From an uncultured Oscillibacter sp. (GTDB taxonomy: Bacteria > Bacillota_A > Clostridia > Oscillospirales > Oscillospiraceae), in assembly GCA_951800675.1 (NCBI GenBank), contig CATOKC010000020.1, positions 1-32,326 of the forward strand: DNA of 32,326 nt, written 5' to 3'. Positions 13,989 through 21,739 of this stretch are shown one piece after another; position 1 is the stretch's first letter, and the number at the start of each line of letters is the position of its first letter. The notes below the pieces were generated by a model that did no database searches, was not told where the DNA came from, and was given only the letters and a program-made list of their open reading frames with translations. The position numbers and the translations under genes were made by a program.

Positions 13989-14870
13989 TTACTCCTCCAG
14001 GCCCTCCATAAGCCCCAGGTCCCGGCGGAATTCACCGTCCACCAGGAAGCGAACCTCCTCCACCGCCTCCAGGGAGGAGAGGGAATTTTTCAGCGCCCGG
14101 AGGGCGACGCGAACCGCCCCCTCCTCCAGCCCCTCCAGCAGGACGGAGGAGAGGTTCACATAGCAGATGTCCTCCTCCAGCCAGACGGACTTCACCTGGA
14201 AGCCCTCCGGCAGGGGGGAGAGCAAATCCCGGCCCTCCGGCTGTCTCTCCAGGGCCCGGGCCACGGCGGAGACCTGGGTGTCCCCCTCGTAGAGATCCAG
14301 GGTCTGTTCCGCCGCCATGAGGCGGCCTTGCTGGTTCAGGAAGTACAGCAGCACGTCCACGGTGCTGATCACGTCCTCCTCCGGCGTGAGAAGCACCTCC
14401 CGGATGTTCAGCACCTGCCGTTCCCGGTAGACCAGCTCCCGTCCCCGGACAGTGATCTGAACGGAGGAGACCTCCGGCACCTGGGCCAGGGTCATGGCAA
14501 TGGCGCTGTCCGCCAGGGTCATGGCCACGCCGGAGAGGCTTTCATAGGCCGGGGACAGGTCCACCCGGGCCCGGTCCCCTTCCAGCTCCAGGGAGAAGAG
14601 GGTGGTCCCGGCGGGGAGGGTGCTTTTCAGCGTCTCGTCGGCAGGCCCCTTCAAAAGCTCCGCCACCAGCGCCTCCGCCAGGCGGAGAGGGGTGTCGGTC
14701 TCCGCGTCGTATAAGTACACGGTCTCCGTGCGAAGGGGAGACTCCCCGGCGGAGTAGGTGAGGTCCGCCTCCTGGAAATAGAGCTCATAGCCTGTCCGGG
14801 CAGGCTCCTCCCGCCGGCAGCCCGTCAGCAGCAGGGGCAAGAGCAGCAGCAGGCAAAGCCGCTTTTTCAT
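13989..14870 (-). CDS. GerMN-domain lipoprotein
   Basis: Predicted lipoprotein of 293 aa (lipobox LLLTGC, Cys18) with two GerMN repeats. The first spans about 45-150 (ELLKGPADETLKSTLPAGT, then RARVDLSPAYESL) and the second about 165-275 (YFLNQQGRLM, SPLPEGFQVKSVWLEEDICY, VNLSSVLL). GerMN domains occur in the germination/sporulation protein GerM and in lipoproteins coded with two-component systems, and probably bind cell wall or another envelope ligand. The ATG overlaps the stop of the kinase gene by 4 nt (ATGA), so it is the last gene of the comEA-regulator-kinase-lipoprotein operon and may modulate or report to the kinase outside the membrane. Confidence 0.85.
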   Translation of the reverse strand: MKKRLCLLLLLPLLLTGCRREEPARTGYELYFQEADLTYSAGESPLRTETVYLYDAETDTPLRLAEALVAELLKGPADETLKSTLPAGTTLFSLELEGDRARVDLSPAYESLSGVAMTLADSAIAMTLAQVPEVSSVQITVRGRELVYRERQVLNIREVLLTPEEDVISTVDVLLYFLNQQGRLMAAEQTLDLYEGDTQVSAVARALERQPEGRDLLSPLPEGFQVKSVWLEEDICYVNLSSVLLEGLEEGAVRVALRALKNSLSSLEAVEEVRFLVDGEFRRDLGLMEGLEE

Positions 14871-16243
14871 GGTTCCTCCCTCCTCTCCAGCGCGGGCCAG
14901 CGGACGGTGAACACCGCGCCGCCGCCGGGGCGGTTGGCAGCCTCCACCGCGCCGCCCCGGCGCTTCACCGTGTCGCTGACGATGGCGAGCCCCAGGCCCG
15001 TGCCTCCCGCCGCCCGGGACCGGGCCTTGTCCACCCGGTAGAAGCGCTCGAAAATCCGGGGCAGGTCCGCCTCGGGGATGCCCGCGCCGTTGTCCGCCAC
15101 GGTGAGGACCACCAGCTCCCCCACCCGCTCCAGGGAGACCTGGACGGAGCCGCCGATGGCGGAGTATTTCACCGCGTTGTCCACCAGGTTGTAAATCACC
15201 TGATGGGTCTCGTCCCGGGTGCCCAGCACCACGCACGCCCCGCCGGCGGAGTAGGTGAGGTCCACCCCCTTCTCCTGGGCCACCAGATTCATCATCCGCA
15301 TGACCTGTTCCAAAACCGGCAGGATGTCCACCGCCGCGGGGGGGTCCAGCACGCCGCTGTCCAGCCGGGTCAGGCGGAGGAGGTCCTCCGTGATGCGGGA
15401 GAGGCGCTCCGCCTCCCGGCCAATGTCGGTGACAAACTCCTTGGTGGTCTCCGGGTCGATGTTCTCCGTCTGTAAAATAGAGTCCGACAGAAGGCGGATG
15501 GCCGCCAGGGGGGTTTTCAGCTCGTGAGACGCGTCGGAGACAAAGCGGCGGCGGGCGTTCTCCGTGGTCTGGAGACGGTCTGTCAGGCTGTTGAACTCAT
15601 CGCCGATCTGGGCGATCTCATCCCGGCCCCGGATGTCCGCCCGGTGGCTGTAGGCTCCCTCCCGCACCTCTCGAATGGCGGTGAGGAGCAGGCCGATCTT
15701 GCGGGTCAAAGCCTTGGAGAGGATGAGGCTCAGGGCCAGCACCAGCCCCCCCGCCACGGCGGAAAGACGCAGCAGCGTCTCCTGGAGGCCGGAGAGCAGG
15801 GTGGCCTGCTCCGTGTCATACTCATAGGCGTACACCGCGCCGATGATCTGGCTCTGGTACATGATGGGCGAGGAGGCCCGGCTGTGAAAGGCCCCCTGGC
15901 GATAGGTGCAGCTGGTGGCGTCCCGCCCCTGGAGGGCGTGGACAATCTCCGTGTACAGGGCATAGCAGCCCACGGCGCTGCCGGTCTCCCGGGTGTCGTA
16001 GAGCACCCGGCCGGCGCTGTCCGTCACCAAAATGCGGCTCAGGCCCGTCTCCTCCACCACGCTCATGGCGTCGGCCACATTCTCCTCCGTCAGGGGTGAG
16101 AGGCCAGAGAGGGCGTTCACCATGACGGAGACGCTGTTTTGGAGGTTGGCGGTCTTGGAGTGAAAGACCAGATCCTCCGACACCAGCAGAGGATAGGTGT
16201 TCAGCAGCAACAGCACCGCCAGAATGACGGCAATGTAGCTCAC
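14867..16243 (-). CDS. Sensor histidine kinase
   Basis: Membrane-bound kinase of 458 aa as drawn: membrane segment 1 (about 2-20), extracellular sensor (about 25-155), membrane segment 2 (about 158-178), HAMP linker (about 180-232), HisKA with phospho-acceptor H240 in DASHELKTPLAAI, and an ATPase domain with N-box YNLVDNAVKYS, DNGAGIPEADLPRIFERF and GGTGLGLAIV. It pairs with the OmpR-type regulator directly upstream. The GTG at 16243 is the first usual start codon, but the in-frame codons just before it encode PYWGSLQFRFG, a natural kinase N-terminus. The real start may therefore lie upstream at a non-standard codon close to the regulator's stop. Confidence 0.92.
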   Translation of the reverse strand: MSYIAVILAVLLLLNTYPLLVSEDLVFHSKTANLQNSVSVMVNALSGLSPLTEENVADAMSVVEETGLSRILVTDSAGRVLYDTRETGSAVGCYALYTEIVHALQGRDATSCTYRQGAFHSRASSPIMYQSQIIGAVYAYEYDTEQATLLSGLQETLLRLSAVAGGLVLALSLILSKALTRKIGLLLTAIREVREGAYSHRADIRGRDEIAQIGDEFNSLTDRLQTTENARRRFVSDASHELKTPLAAIRLLSDSILQTENIDPETTKEFVTDIGREAERLSRITEDLLRLTRLDSGVLDPPAAVDILPVLEQVMRMMNLVAQEKGVDLTYSAGGACVVLGTRDETHQVIYNLVDNAVKYSAIGGSVQVSLERVGELVVLTVADNGAGIPEADLPRIFERFYRVDKARSRAAGGTGLGLAIVSDTVKRRGGAVEAANRPGGGAVFTVRWPALERREEP

Positions 16244-16280
16244 GCCGAAGCGGAACTGGAGGCTGCCCCAATAGGGGCGT

Positions 16281-16958
16281 TCATTCCTTGAAATAGTACC
16301 CCACCCCCCACTTGGTCATAATGTGGTCCGGCTCCGCCGGTTTCTCCTCCAGCTTCTCCCGGAGGCGGCGGATGTGGACGTCCACGGTGCGGTAGTCCCC
16401 GGCGTAGCTGTAGCCCCAGACCACGTTCATGAGATTTTCCCGGCTGTAGACCCGCCGGGGATTGCGCATCAAAAGCTCGATGAGGTCGTACTCCTTGGCG
16501 GTGAGGTCCACGGGGATCTCACCCCGGGCGGCGGAGCGCTCCTCCGTGTTCAGGGTGATGCCCCCCGCGGTCAAAACGCTGCCCCGGGTCCGCTGAACCC
16601 CCGCCGCCCGGCGGAGCAGAGCCCGGACCCGGGCCTTCAGCTCCAGGATGTTGAAGGGCTTGGTGAGGTAGTCGTCCGCCCCGCACTCAAAGCCCATCAG
16701 CTTGTCCGCGTCCTCGCTCTTGGCGGTCAGCATGATGATGGGCACGTTGGAAAATTCCCGGATGCGCATGCAGGCCTCCAGCCCGTCCACCTCCGGCATC
16801 ATCAGGTCCAAAATGATGAGGTCCAGCTTGCCCTCCCGGGCCAGCTCCACGGCGGCCGCCCCGTCGTAGGCGCACTCCACCTCATAGCCCTCGTTCTCCA
16901 GGTTGAATTTAATCCCCTTCACCAGGGTCCGCTCGTCATCTACCACCAAGATTTTCAT
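16281..16958 (-). CDS. OmpR/PhoB family response regulator
   Basis: A 225-residue DNA-binding regulator. The receiver domain (1-120) has the acidic pair DD (7-8), phospho-acceptor D51 in ILDLMMPEVDG, the switch residue in MLTAKSED and the lysine in YLTKPFNILEL. The winged-helix domain (about 130-225) ends VWGYSYAGDYRTVDVHIRRL then VGYYFKE, the standard OmpR ending. The ATG overlaps the stop of the comEA-like gene (ATGA). The kinase partner follows. A role in envelope or cell-wall control is suggested by the GerMN lipoprotein in the same operon and the divergent carboxypeptidase; that is inference. Confidence 0.95.
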   Translation of the reverse strand: MKILVVDDERTLVKGIKFNLENEGYEVECAYDGAAAVELAREGKLDLIILDLMMPEVDGLEACMRIREFSNVPIIMLTAKSEDADKLMGFECGADDYLTKPFNILELKARVRALLRRAAGVQRTRGSVLTAGGITLNTEERSAARGEIPVDLTAKEYDLIELLMRNPRRVYSRENLMNVVWGYSYAGDYRTVDVHIRRLREKLEEKPAEPDHIMTKWGVGYYFKE

Positions 16959-17329
16959 TCCAGTTCCTCCACGGTCACAAGTCCCTCCAGCGCCGTCAGC
17001 TTTCCCTGGCCGATGCCGGAAACGTTTATCAAATCCTCCGCGGCCTCAAAGAGCCCGTGTTCCTCCCGGTACTCCACAATCCGCCGCGCCAGCTCCTTCC
17101 CGATGCCGGGCAGGGCAGTGAGCTCCTCCGCGTCCGCGGCGTTGATGTTGACTGGCTCCGGGTCCGGCCAGGCCCCTTCCATCGGGGTCTCCCGGGCCGT
17201 CTCCACGGCGGCGGGAGCCTCCAGTGCCGCCCGATCCCAGAGAAACAGTCCCAGAAGCAGGCACAAAAACAGCCCCGTCAGACCCAGCAGGGTCCGTTCT
17301 CCCCAGGCGGGAGTTTGCCGCGTCTCCAT
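16955..17329 (-). CDS. ComEA-like helix-hairpin-helix protein, membrane anchored
   Basis: A 124-residue protein: an N-terminal membrane segment (about 13-33, LLGLTGLFLCLLLGLFLW), a Pro/Ala/Glu-rich linker, then a C-terminal helix-hairpin-helix domain (about 62-124; VNINAADAEELTALPGIGKELARRIVEYR and NVSGIGQGKL). This is the architecture of ComEA, the DNA receptor for natural transformation, though many short relatives have no proven role. The start at 17329 follows a GGAGG site; the longer frame runs into the divergent gene. It leads the two-component operon, an unusual place for a competence gene. comFC is elsewhere in the window, so some uptake apparatus may exist. Confidence 0.85.
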   Translation of the reverse strand: METRQTPAWGERTLLGLTGLFLCLLLGLFLWDRAALEAPAAVETARETPMEGAWPDPEPVNINAADAEELTALPGIGKELARRIVEYREEHGLFEAAEDLINVSGIGQGKLTALEGLVTVEELE

Positions 17330-17331
17330 GG

Positions 17332-17360
17332 TTGCGTTCCTCCGTTTTTTTTGGTATACT
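17332..17360 (+). promoter_or_regulatory. Promoter of the D-Ala-D-Ala carboxypeptidase gene
   Basis: TTGCGT (17332-17337), 17 nt, TATACT (17355-17360) with an extended TGG. The predicted start is near 17367, leaving a 70-nt leader that contains a GC-rich hairpin. It overlaps the 5' end of the divergent comEA-like transcript. Confidence 0.6.
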
Positions 17361-17408
17361 GTTGGGGAATTCATCGAAGGGCGGCGGCCCACCGCCGCTC
17401 TACCGGCT

Positions 17409-17437
17409 ATTATAACACAGATTTTGGGGGATGGACA
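17409..17437 (-). promoter_or_regulatory. Promoter of the comEA-like/two-component operon
   Basis: Read leftward: consensus TATAAT (17409-17414) with an extended TGT, and a weak -35 TGTCCA 17 nt upstream. It overlaps the start region of the rightward carboxypeptidase gene, so the two transcripts overlap by about 35 nt at their 5' ends. Confidence 0.5.
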
Positions 17438-18804
17438 TGAAAACAAGGCGCTTTCTCGGAAGTTTTTTCTTGGCCCTTCTGCTGGTGGGGCCGCTGGCCG
17501 TCCCCGCGGAGGCGGCCTGGGTAACCGACCCAGACGTGGAGGCCAAGGCCGCCCTGCTGATCGACCGGAAAACCGGGGCGGTGCTCTACGCGCTGAACGA
17601 GCACGACGAGCTCTATCCCGCCAGCCTCACCAAGATCATGACCTGCCTGCTGGTGCTGGAGGCTGTGGACGAGGGACGGCTGACGCTGAGTCAAGAGATC
17701 ACCGCCACGCCCACGGCCCTGGAGGGACTGGCGGAGGACGGCAGCACCGCCGGTATCGAGGCGGGGGAGACCCTCACGGTGGAGGAGCTTCTCTACTGCC
17801 TGATGGTGGTCTCCGCCAACGAGGCCGGAGCCATCCTGGCGGAGAAAATCTCCGGCACTGTGGAGAGCTTTGTGGACCGGATGAACGCCAAGGCCCGGGA
17901 GCTGGGGTGCGAAAACACCCACTTCATGAATCCCCACGGCTATCACGACTCCCAGCACTACACCTCCGCCTGGGACCTGTACCTCATCACCAAGGCGGCC
18001 CTGGAGCACCCCATGTTCATGACCGTCTGCGACGCCAGCTCCCACATCGTTCCGGCCACCAACCTCTCCCCGGAGCGGCAGCTGAACAACACCAACTTCC
18101 TCATCCGCAGCGGCCGGGAATACTACAATCCAGACGTCCACGGCGTCAAGACCGGCTCCCATTCCCAGGCTGGAAACTGCCTGGTCTCCACCGCCCAGCA
18201 CGCCAGTATGGACCTTCTCTGCGTCATCCTGGGCGCGGACCGGATTCAGGACGAAAAGGGCATCTGGTGGACCTATAGCTTTGTGTATACGGACAAGCTC
18301 TACAACTGGGCCTTTGACAACTTTTCCTATCAGGTGATCTTGAAGGAGGACGACGTAGCCGGGGAGGCGCCGGTGTCCCTCTCCTCCACGGACCATGTGA
18401 CCCTCCGCCCGGAGAAGGCGGTGGAGCTGCTGCTGCCAAAGGGCGTGGAGCTGGAGGAGCTGGAGAAAACCCTAACCCTGAAATCCGACCCGGCGGAGGC
18501 CCCCATTGCCGAGGGGGACGTGTTGGGCGCCATGACCATCACCCTGGACGGGGAGGAGCTGGCGGAGGTAGACCTGCTGGCCTTCACCAGTGTGGAGGCG
18601 TCCCGTCTGCGGGTTCTCTGGCGGGACGTAAAGCAGTTCTTCTCCACCACCGCCGCAAAGGTGGTACTGGGGGTACTCCTGGCCCTGGCCGCCGTCTTTG
18701 GCGGCTGGAGGCTGCTGTTCAGCCGCCGCCGCTACCGTTACGGCCGCAGCGTGGGCGGCGGCGGCCGCCGGGGCGTGTACCGGGGGCCCCGAAGAAGGCG
18801 GTAA
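17437..18804 (+). CDS. D-alanyl-D-alanine carboxypeptidase (PBP5/DacF type)
   Basis: Penicillin-binding protein that trims the terminal D-Ala of peptidoglycan side chains outside the membrane. The 455-residue product has a signal peptide (about 1-26, ending AEAA), the active-site SLTK (63-66) in YPASLTKIMT, SAN (126-128) and KTG (238-240) in HGVKTGSHSQAGN, the three serine-peptidase motifs. A beta-rich PBP5-like domain follows, then a C-terminal membrane segment (around 405-425) and a very basic Arg/Gly tail. The ATG at 17437 (MKTRRF) is preferred; the one at 17431 abuts the G-run that serves as ribosome site. Sporulation-linked DacF and vegetative DacA types cannot be told apart here. Confidence 0.93.
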   Translation: MKTRRFLGSFFLALLLVGPLAVPAEAAWVTDPDVEAKAALLIDRKTGAVLYALNEHDELYPASLTKIMTCLLVLEAVDEGRLTLSQEITATPTALEGLAEDGSTAGIEAGETLTVEELLYCLMVVSANEAGAILAEKISGTVESFVDRMNAKARELGCENTHFMNPHGYHDSQHYTSAWDLYLITKAALEHPMFMTVCDASSHIVPATNLSPERQLNNTNFLIRSGREYYNPDVHGVKTGSHSQAGNCLVSTAQHASMDLLCVILGADRIQDEKGIWWTYSFVYTDKLYNWAFDNFSYQVILKEDDVAGEAPVSLSSTDHVTLRPEKAVELLLPKGVELEELEKTLTLKSDPAEAPIAEGDVLGAMTITLDGEELAEVDLLAFTSVEASRLRVLWRDVKQFFSTTAAKVVLGVLLALAAVFGGWRLLFSRRRYRYGRSVGGGGRRGVYRGPRRRR

Positions 18805-18807
18805 ATT

Positions 18808-18845
18808 AAAGAGGAGACTGTCCTGGGGGACAGTCTCCTCTTTTG
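18808..18845 (+). terminator. Bidirectional terminator between carboxypeptidase and nitroreductase genes
   Basis: AAAGAGGAGACTGTCC/GGACAGTCTCCTCTTT is a perfect 16-bp stem with a TGGG loop and TTTT on the plus side. On the minus side TTTAATTT follows. Confidence 0.88.
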
Positions 18846-18858
18846 CGCGTTTCCAGCA

Positions 18859-19371
18859 TTACAGGTACTTCACCAGCTCCTCCAGGGGTCTGCGGTCCGT
18901 GTGGAGCCGGGCGGGACGCGCGCCCTCCGCCGGGCAGCCCAGGGCCAGCAGGGCGATGGGGCAGGTGCCCGCCATCTCCGGGAAGGCCGCCAGCAGCTTG
19001 TCCGGCTCGAACTTTCCAATGTAAGTGGTGCCCAGTCCCAGGTCCGCCGCCTGGAGCATCATCTGGGTGGCGGCAATGGCGGCGTCGATTTCGCCGTGAT
19101 CCTTGCCGTCGGTCTCCCGCTTCCAGGAGACGGCGGGGTCGTAGCACACCGCCAGCATCACCGGCGGGTTGAAATGAGACCCGGAGCAGGCGTCGGCCTT
19201 CTCCAGGGCCTCGGGGCTCTGGAGGACGAAGATGCGCTGAGGCTGGTAGTTGTGGGCCGTGGGGGCGTTCCGCCCGGCCTCCAGAATCAGGTTCAGCTTT
19301 TCCGGCTCCACGGGCCGGGAATCGAACTTCCGGAGGGAGTACCGCGCGGCGGAGAGGGTTTGGAAATCCAT
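18859..19371 (-). CDS. Nitroreductase family flavoprotein
   Basis: A 170-residue FMN enzyme of the nitroreductase superfamily, using NAD(P)H to reduce quinone-, nitro- or similar substrates. Family features are the start FQTLSAARYSLRKFDSRPV (FMN-contacting SxRkF), LNLILEAGRNAPTAHNYQPQ, a central AAIAATQMMLQAADLGLGTTYIG helix, and the ending IALLALGCPAEGARP. The short length and lack of a ferredoxin domain make it a single-domain type. The ATG at 19371 has a GAGG site 8 nt upstream; the TTG two codons earlier is less likely. It is monocistronic with its own promoter. Confidence 0.9.
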   Translation of the reverse strand: MDFQTLSAARYSLRKFDSRPVEPEKLNLILEAGRNAPTAHNYQPQRIFVLQSPEALEKADACSGSHFNPPVMLAVCYDPAVSWKRETDGKDHGEIDAAIAATQMMLQAADLGLGTTYIGKFEPDKLLAAFPEMAGTCPIALLALGCPAEGARPARLHTDRRPLEELVKYL

Positions 19372-19534
19372 GAGCAATGCCTCATTTCTGTGAGAGTCTG
19401 TTTTAAAGCCAGCGCTTGAAAGAAGAGGCGGAAGGGGTATAGGCAGCTTCCCCTGCGCAGCGCAATCCGCCGCCGCCTTTCGGAGGGCGCGGCCGCCGTG
19501 TTAAGCCATTCTTCCGCAGCCTCTTGGCGGTAAA

Positions 19535-19563
19535 ACCATAGCATATGCCCCGGAAAAAAGCAA
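19535..19563 (-). promoter_or_regulatory. Promoter of the nitroreductase gene
   Basis: Read leftward: TTGCTT (19558-19563), 17 nt, TATGGT (19535-19540). The predicted leader is long (about 155 nt) and GC-rich, with no gene visible in it. Confidence 0.5.
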
Positions 19564-19585
19564 GTCCCACCTGCCGAAATAAAAG

Positions 19586-19614
19586 GTGACAACCACCCAA
19601 AACTCTGCTATACT
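19586..19614 (+). promoter_or_regulatory. Promoter of thrH
   Basis: GTGACA (19586-19591), 17 nt, TATACT (19609-19614). The start near 19621 leaves a leader of about 43 nt with an AAGGAGAAG ribosome site before the ATG. Confidence 0.6.
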
Positions 19615-19663
19615 AGGAAGCGGAAAAACGGTTTCCTACTCTGGAACATCAAGGAGAAGTGCT

Positions 19664-20263
19664 ATGAACATCGTATGTCTTGACATGGAAGGCGTCCTGG
19701 TCCCCGAAATCTGGATTGCCTTCGCGGAGGCCAGCGGCATCCCGGAGCTCCGCCGCACCACCCGGGACGAGCCCGACTACAACAAGCTGATGAACTTCCG
19801 CCTCGGCATCCTCAAGGAGCACGGCCTGGGCCTCAAGGAAATTCAGGCCACCATCGCCAAGATCGACCCCCTCCCCGGGGCCAGGGAGTTTTTGGATGAG
19901 CTCCGGGCCGCCACCCAGGTGCTGATACTCAGCGACACCTTCGAGCAGTTCGCCAAGCCCCTGATGGAAAAGCTGAACTGGCCCACCATCTTCTGCAACA
20001 CCCTGGAGGTGGCGGAAAGCGGCGAAATCACCGGCTTCCGGATGCGCTGTGAGAAGTCCAAGCTCACCACCGTCAAGGCCCTCCAGTCCATCGGCTATGA
20101 GACCATCGCCGCCGGGGACAGCTTCAACGATCTGGCCATGATCCAGGCCAGCAAGGCGGGCTTCCTCTTCAAAAGCACGGAGCAGATCAAAAAGGATTAT
20201 CCCCAGCTTCCCGCCTACGAGGAGTTCGGCGACCTGCTCTCCGCCATCAAGGCCGCCCTGTAA
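19664..20263 (+). CDS. thrH: Phosphoserine phosphatase / homoserine phosphotransferase ThrH
   Basis: HAD-family enzyme that dephosphorylates phosphoserine and can pass the phosphate to homoserine, in serine/threonine metabolism. The 199-residue product matches the ThrH pattern closely: CLDMEGVLVPEIWIAFAE at the start (catalytic D7 and E9), TRDEPDYNKLM, the second HAD motif ILSDTFEQF, and the fourth AAGDSFNDLAMI. The ATG at 19664 follows AAGGAG; the frame extending upstream to 19586 crosses the promoter. It precedes a DUF1015 gene, a common partner of serine-biosynthesis genes. After its TAA the same frame stays open for 49 codons encoding a hydrophobic stretch (see findings). Confidence 0.93.
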   Translation: MNIVCLDMEGVLVPEIWIAFAEASGIPELRRTTRDEPDYNKLMNFRLGILKEHGLGLKEIQATIAKIDPLPGAREFLDELRAATQVLILSDTFEQFAKPLMEKLNWPTIFCNTLEVAESGEITGFRMRCEKSKLTTVKALQSIGYETIAAGDSFNDLAMIQASKAGFLFKSTEQIKKDYPQLPAYEEFGDLLSAIKAAL

Positions 20264-20432
20264 GGCGGGCGTGGACCTGTCCTTTTTCCGAGGGGCTCTT
20301 TTGGAATTTTCAAGGGCCCCCTGCTGATCCTGGCCGCTTTGGCCTTGCCTCCGCTTTTAATCTGCCTGGGGGCCATTGCCGTAATGGTCCTTCGGGTACC
20401 GCGAAAAAAATAAGTAGGAAGGGAGACCCGAC

Positions 20433-21716
20433 ATGAATCCGAAATTCGAGAAGCTGGGCTTTTATCCCGCCGATATTCTCCTGCCCAAAAAGGGCACGGA
20501 CATGACCCGCTGGGCCGTGGTGGCCTGCGACCAGTTCACCTCCCAGCCGGAGTACTGGCAGGCGGTGGAAGAAACCGTTGGAAACGCCCCCTCCGCCCTG
20601 CGGCTCATCCTCCCGGAGGCGGCGCTGAACGCCCCGGACGTGGAGGAGCGCATTTCCGCCGTCAACGCCGCCATGGACGAGTACCTAAGCGGCGGCCTGT
20701 TTGAGACTCTGGAAAACAGCCTCCTCTACATCGAGCGCCTCCAGTCCGACGGAAAAATCCGCCACGGCCTCATCGGCATGGTGGACCTGGAGCAGTATGA
20801 CTTCACCCCCGGCTCCGGGGCCCTCATCCGGGCCACGGAAGGCACCGTCCTCTCCCGCATCCCCCCCCGGGTGAAGGTGCGTAAGGACGCCCCCATCGAG
20901 CTGCCCCACGTCATGCTCCTCATTGACGACCCCAACAAGACGGTCATCGAGCCCCTGACCCGGGCCTCCGGGGATATGGAGGCGCTGTACCGCTTCGATC
21001 TCCAGCAGGGGGGCGGAAGCATCAGCGGCTGGAAGCTCACCGCCGCCCAGATGGACGAGACGGCGGAGGCCCTGACGGCCCTCTGCTCGGCGGAGGAGCA
21101 GGCCTGGAAATACGGTGTGAAGGACGTTCCGCCCCTGCTTTTCGCCGTGGGCGACGGGAACCACTCCCTGGCCACCGCCAAGCAGTGCTACGAGGATTTG
21201 AAGAAGGTCACGCCGGAGAGCCAGTGGGCCTCCCTCCCCGCCCGGTATGCCCTGGTGGAGGTGGTGAACAACCACGACAGCGCCCTCCAATTCGAGCCCA
21301 TCCACCGGGTGGTCTTTGGCGTAAAGCCGGAGGAGATGCTGGATGCCTTCAAGGCGTACTACCCCGGCGCCCATGAGGGCCAGGGCCAGGGCCACGTCAT
21401 CGCCTACACCCACGCGGGGGGAGCCGGTTTCCTCACCGTGCCCCAACCCCGGGTCCAGCTGGCTGTGGGCACCCTCCAAACCTTCCTGGACGGGTATGTC
21501 AAGGACCGCGGCGGCGAAATCGACTACATCCACGGCGATCAGGTCACGGACCGCCTGGGAAGCCGGGAGAACAGCATCGGCTTCAAGCTGCCCGCCATGG
21601 GCAAGCAGCAGCTGTTCAAAACCGTCATGGCCGACGGCGTGCTTCCCCGCAAGACCTTCTCCATGGGCCACGCCCAGGACAAGCGCTATTACGTGGAAGC
21701 CCGGAAAATTCGGTAA
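20433..21716 (+). CDS. DUF1015 family protein
   Basis: A 427-residue cytosolic protein of the DUF1015 family, function not established, often coded next to serA/serC or other phosphoserine genes. The family core VGDGNHSLATAKQCYEDL (about 233-250) recalls the catalytic-looking DGxHR motif of the group. The N-terminus PADILLPKKGTDMTRWAVVACDQFTSQPEYW and the ending FSMGHAQDKRYYVEARKI are also typical. A GGAAGGGAG site lies 6 nt before the ATG. It follows thrH by 169 bp without an obvious terminator and precedes the PilZ gene by 23 bp, so all three may be one unit. A role in serine metabolism is guilt by association. Confidence 0.88.
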   Translation: MNPKFEKLGFYPADILLPKKGTDMTRWAVVACDQFTSQPEYWQAVEETVGNAPSALRLILPEAALNAPDVEERISAVNAAMDEYLSGGLFETLENSLLYIERLQSDGKIRHGLIGMVDLEQYDFTPGSGALIRATEGTVLSRIPPRVKVRKDAPIELPHVMLLIDDPNKTVIEPLTRASGDMEALYRFDLQQGGGSISGWKLTAAQMDETAEALTALCSAEEQAWKYGVKDVPPLLFAVGDGNHSLATAKQCYEDLKKVTPESQWASLPARYALVEVVNNHDSALQFEPIHRVVFGVKPEEMLDAFKAYYPGAHEGQGQGHVIAYTHAGGAGFLTVPQPRVQLAVGTLQTFLDGYVKDRGGEIDYIHGDQVTDRLGSRENSIGFKLPAMGKQQLFKTVMADGVLPRKTFSMGHAQDKRYYVEARKIR

Positions 21717-21739
21717 CAAGACCATAGGAGTGAACCATC

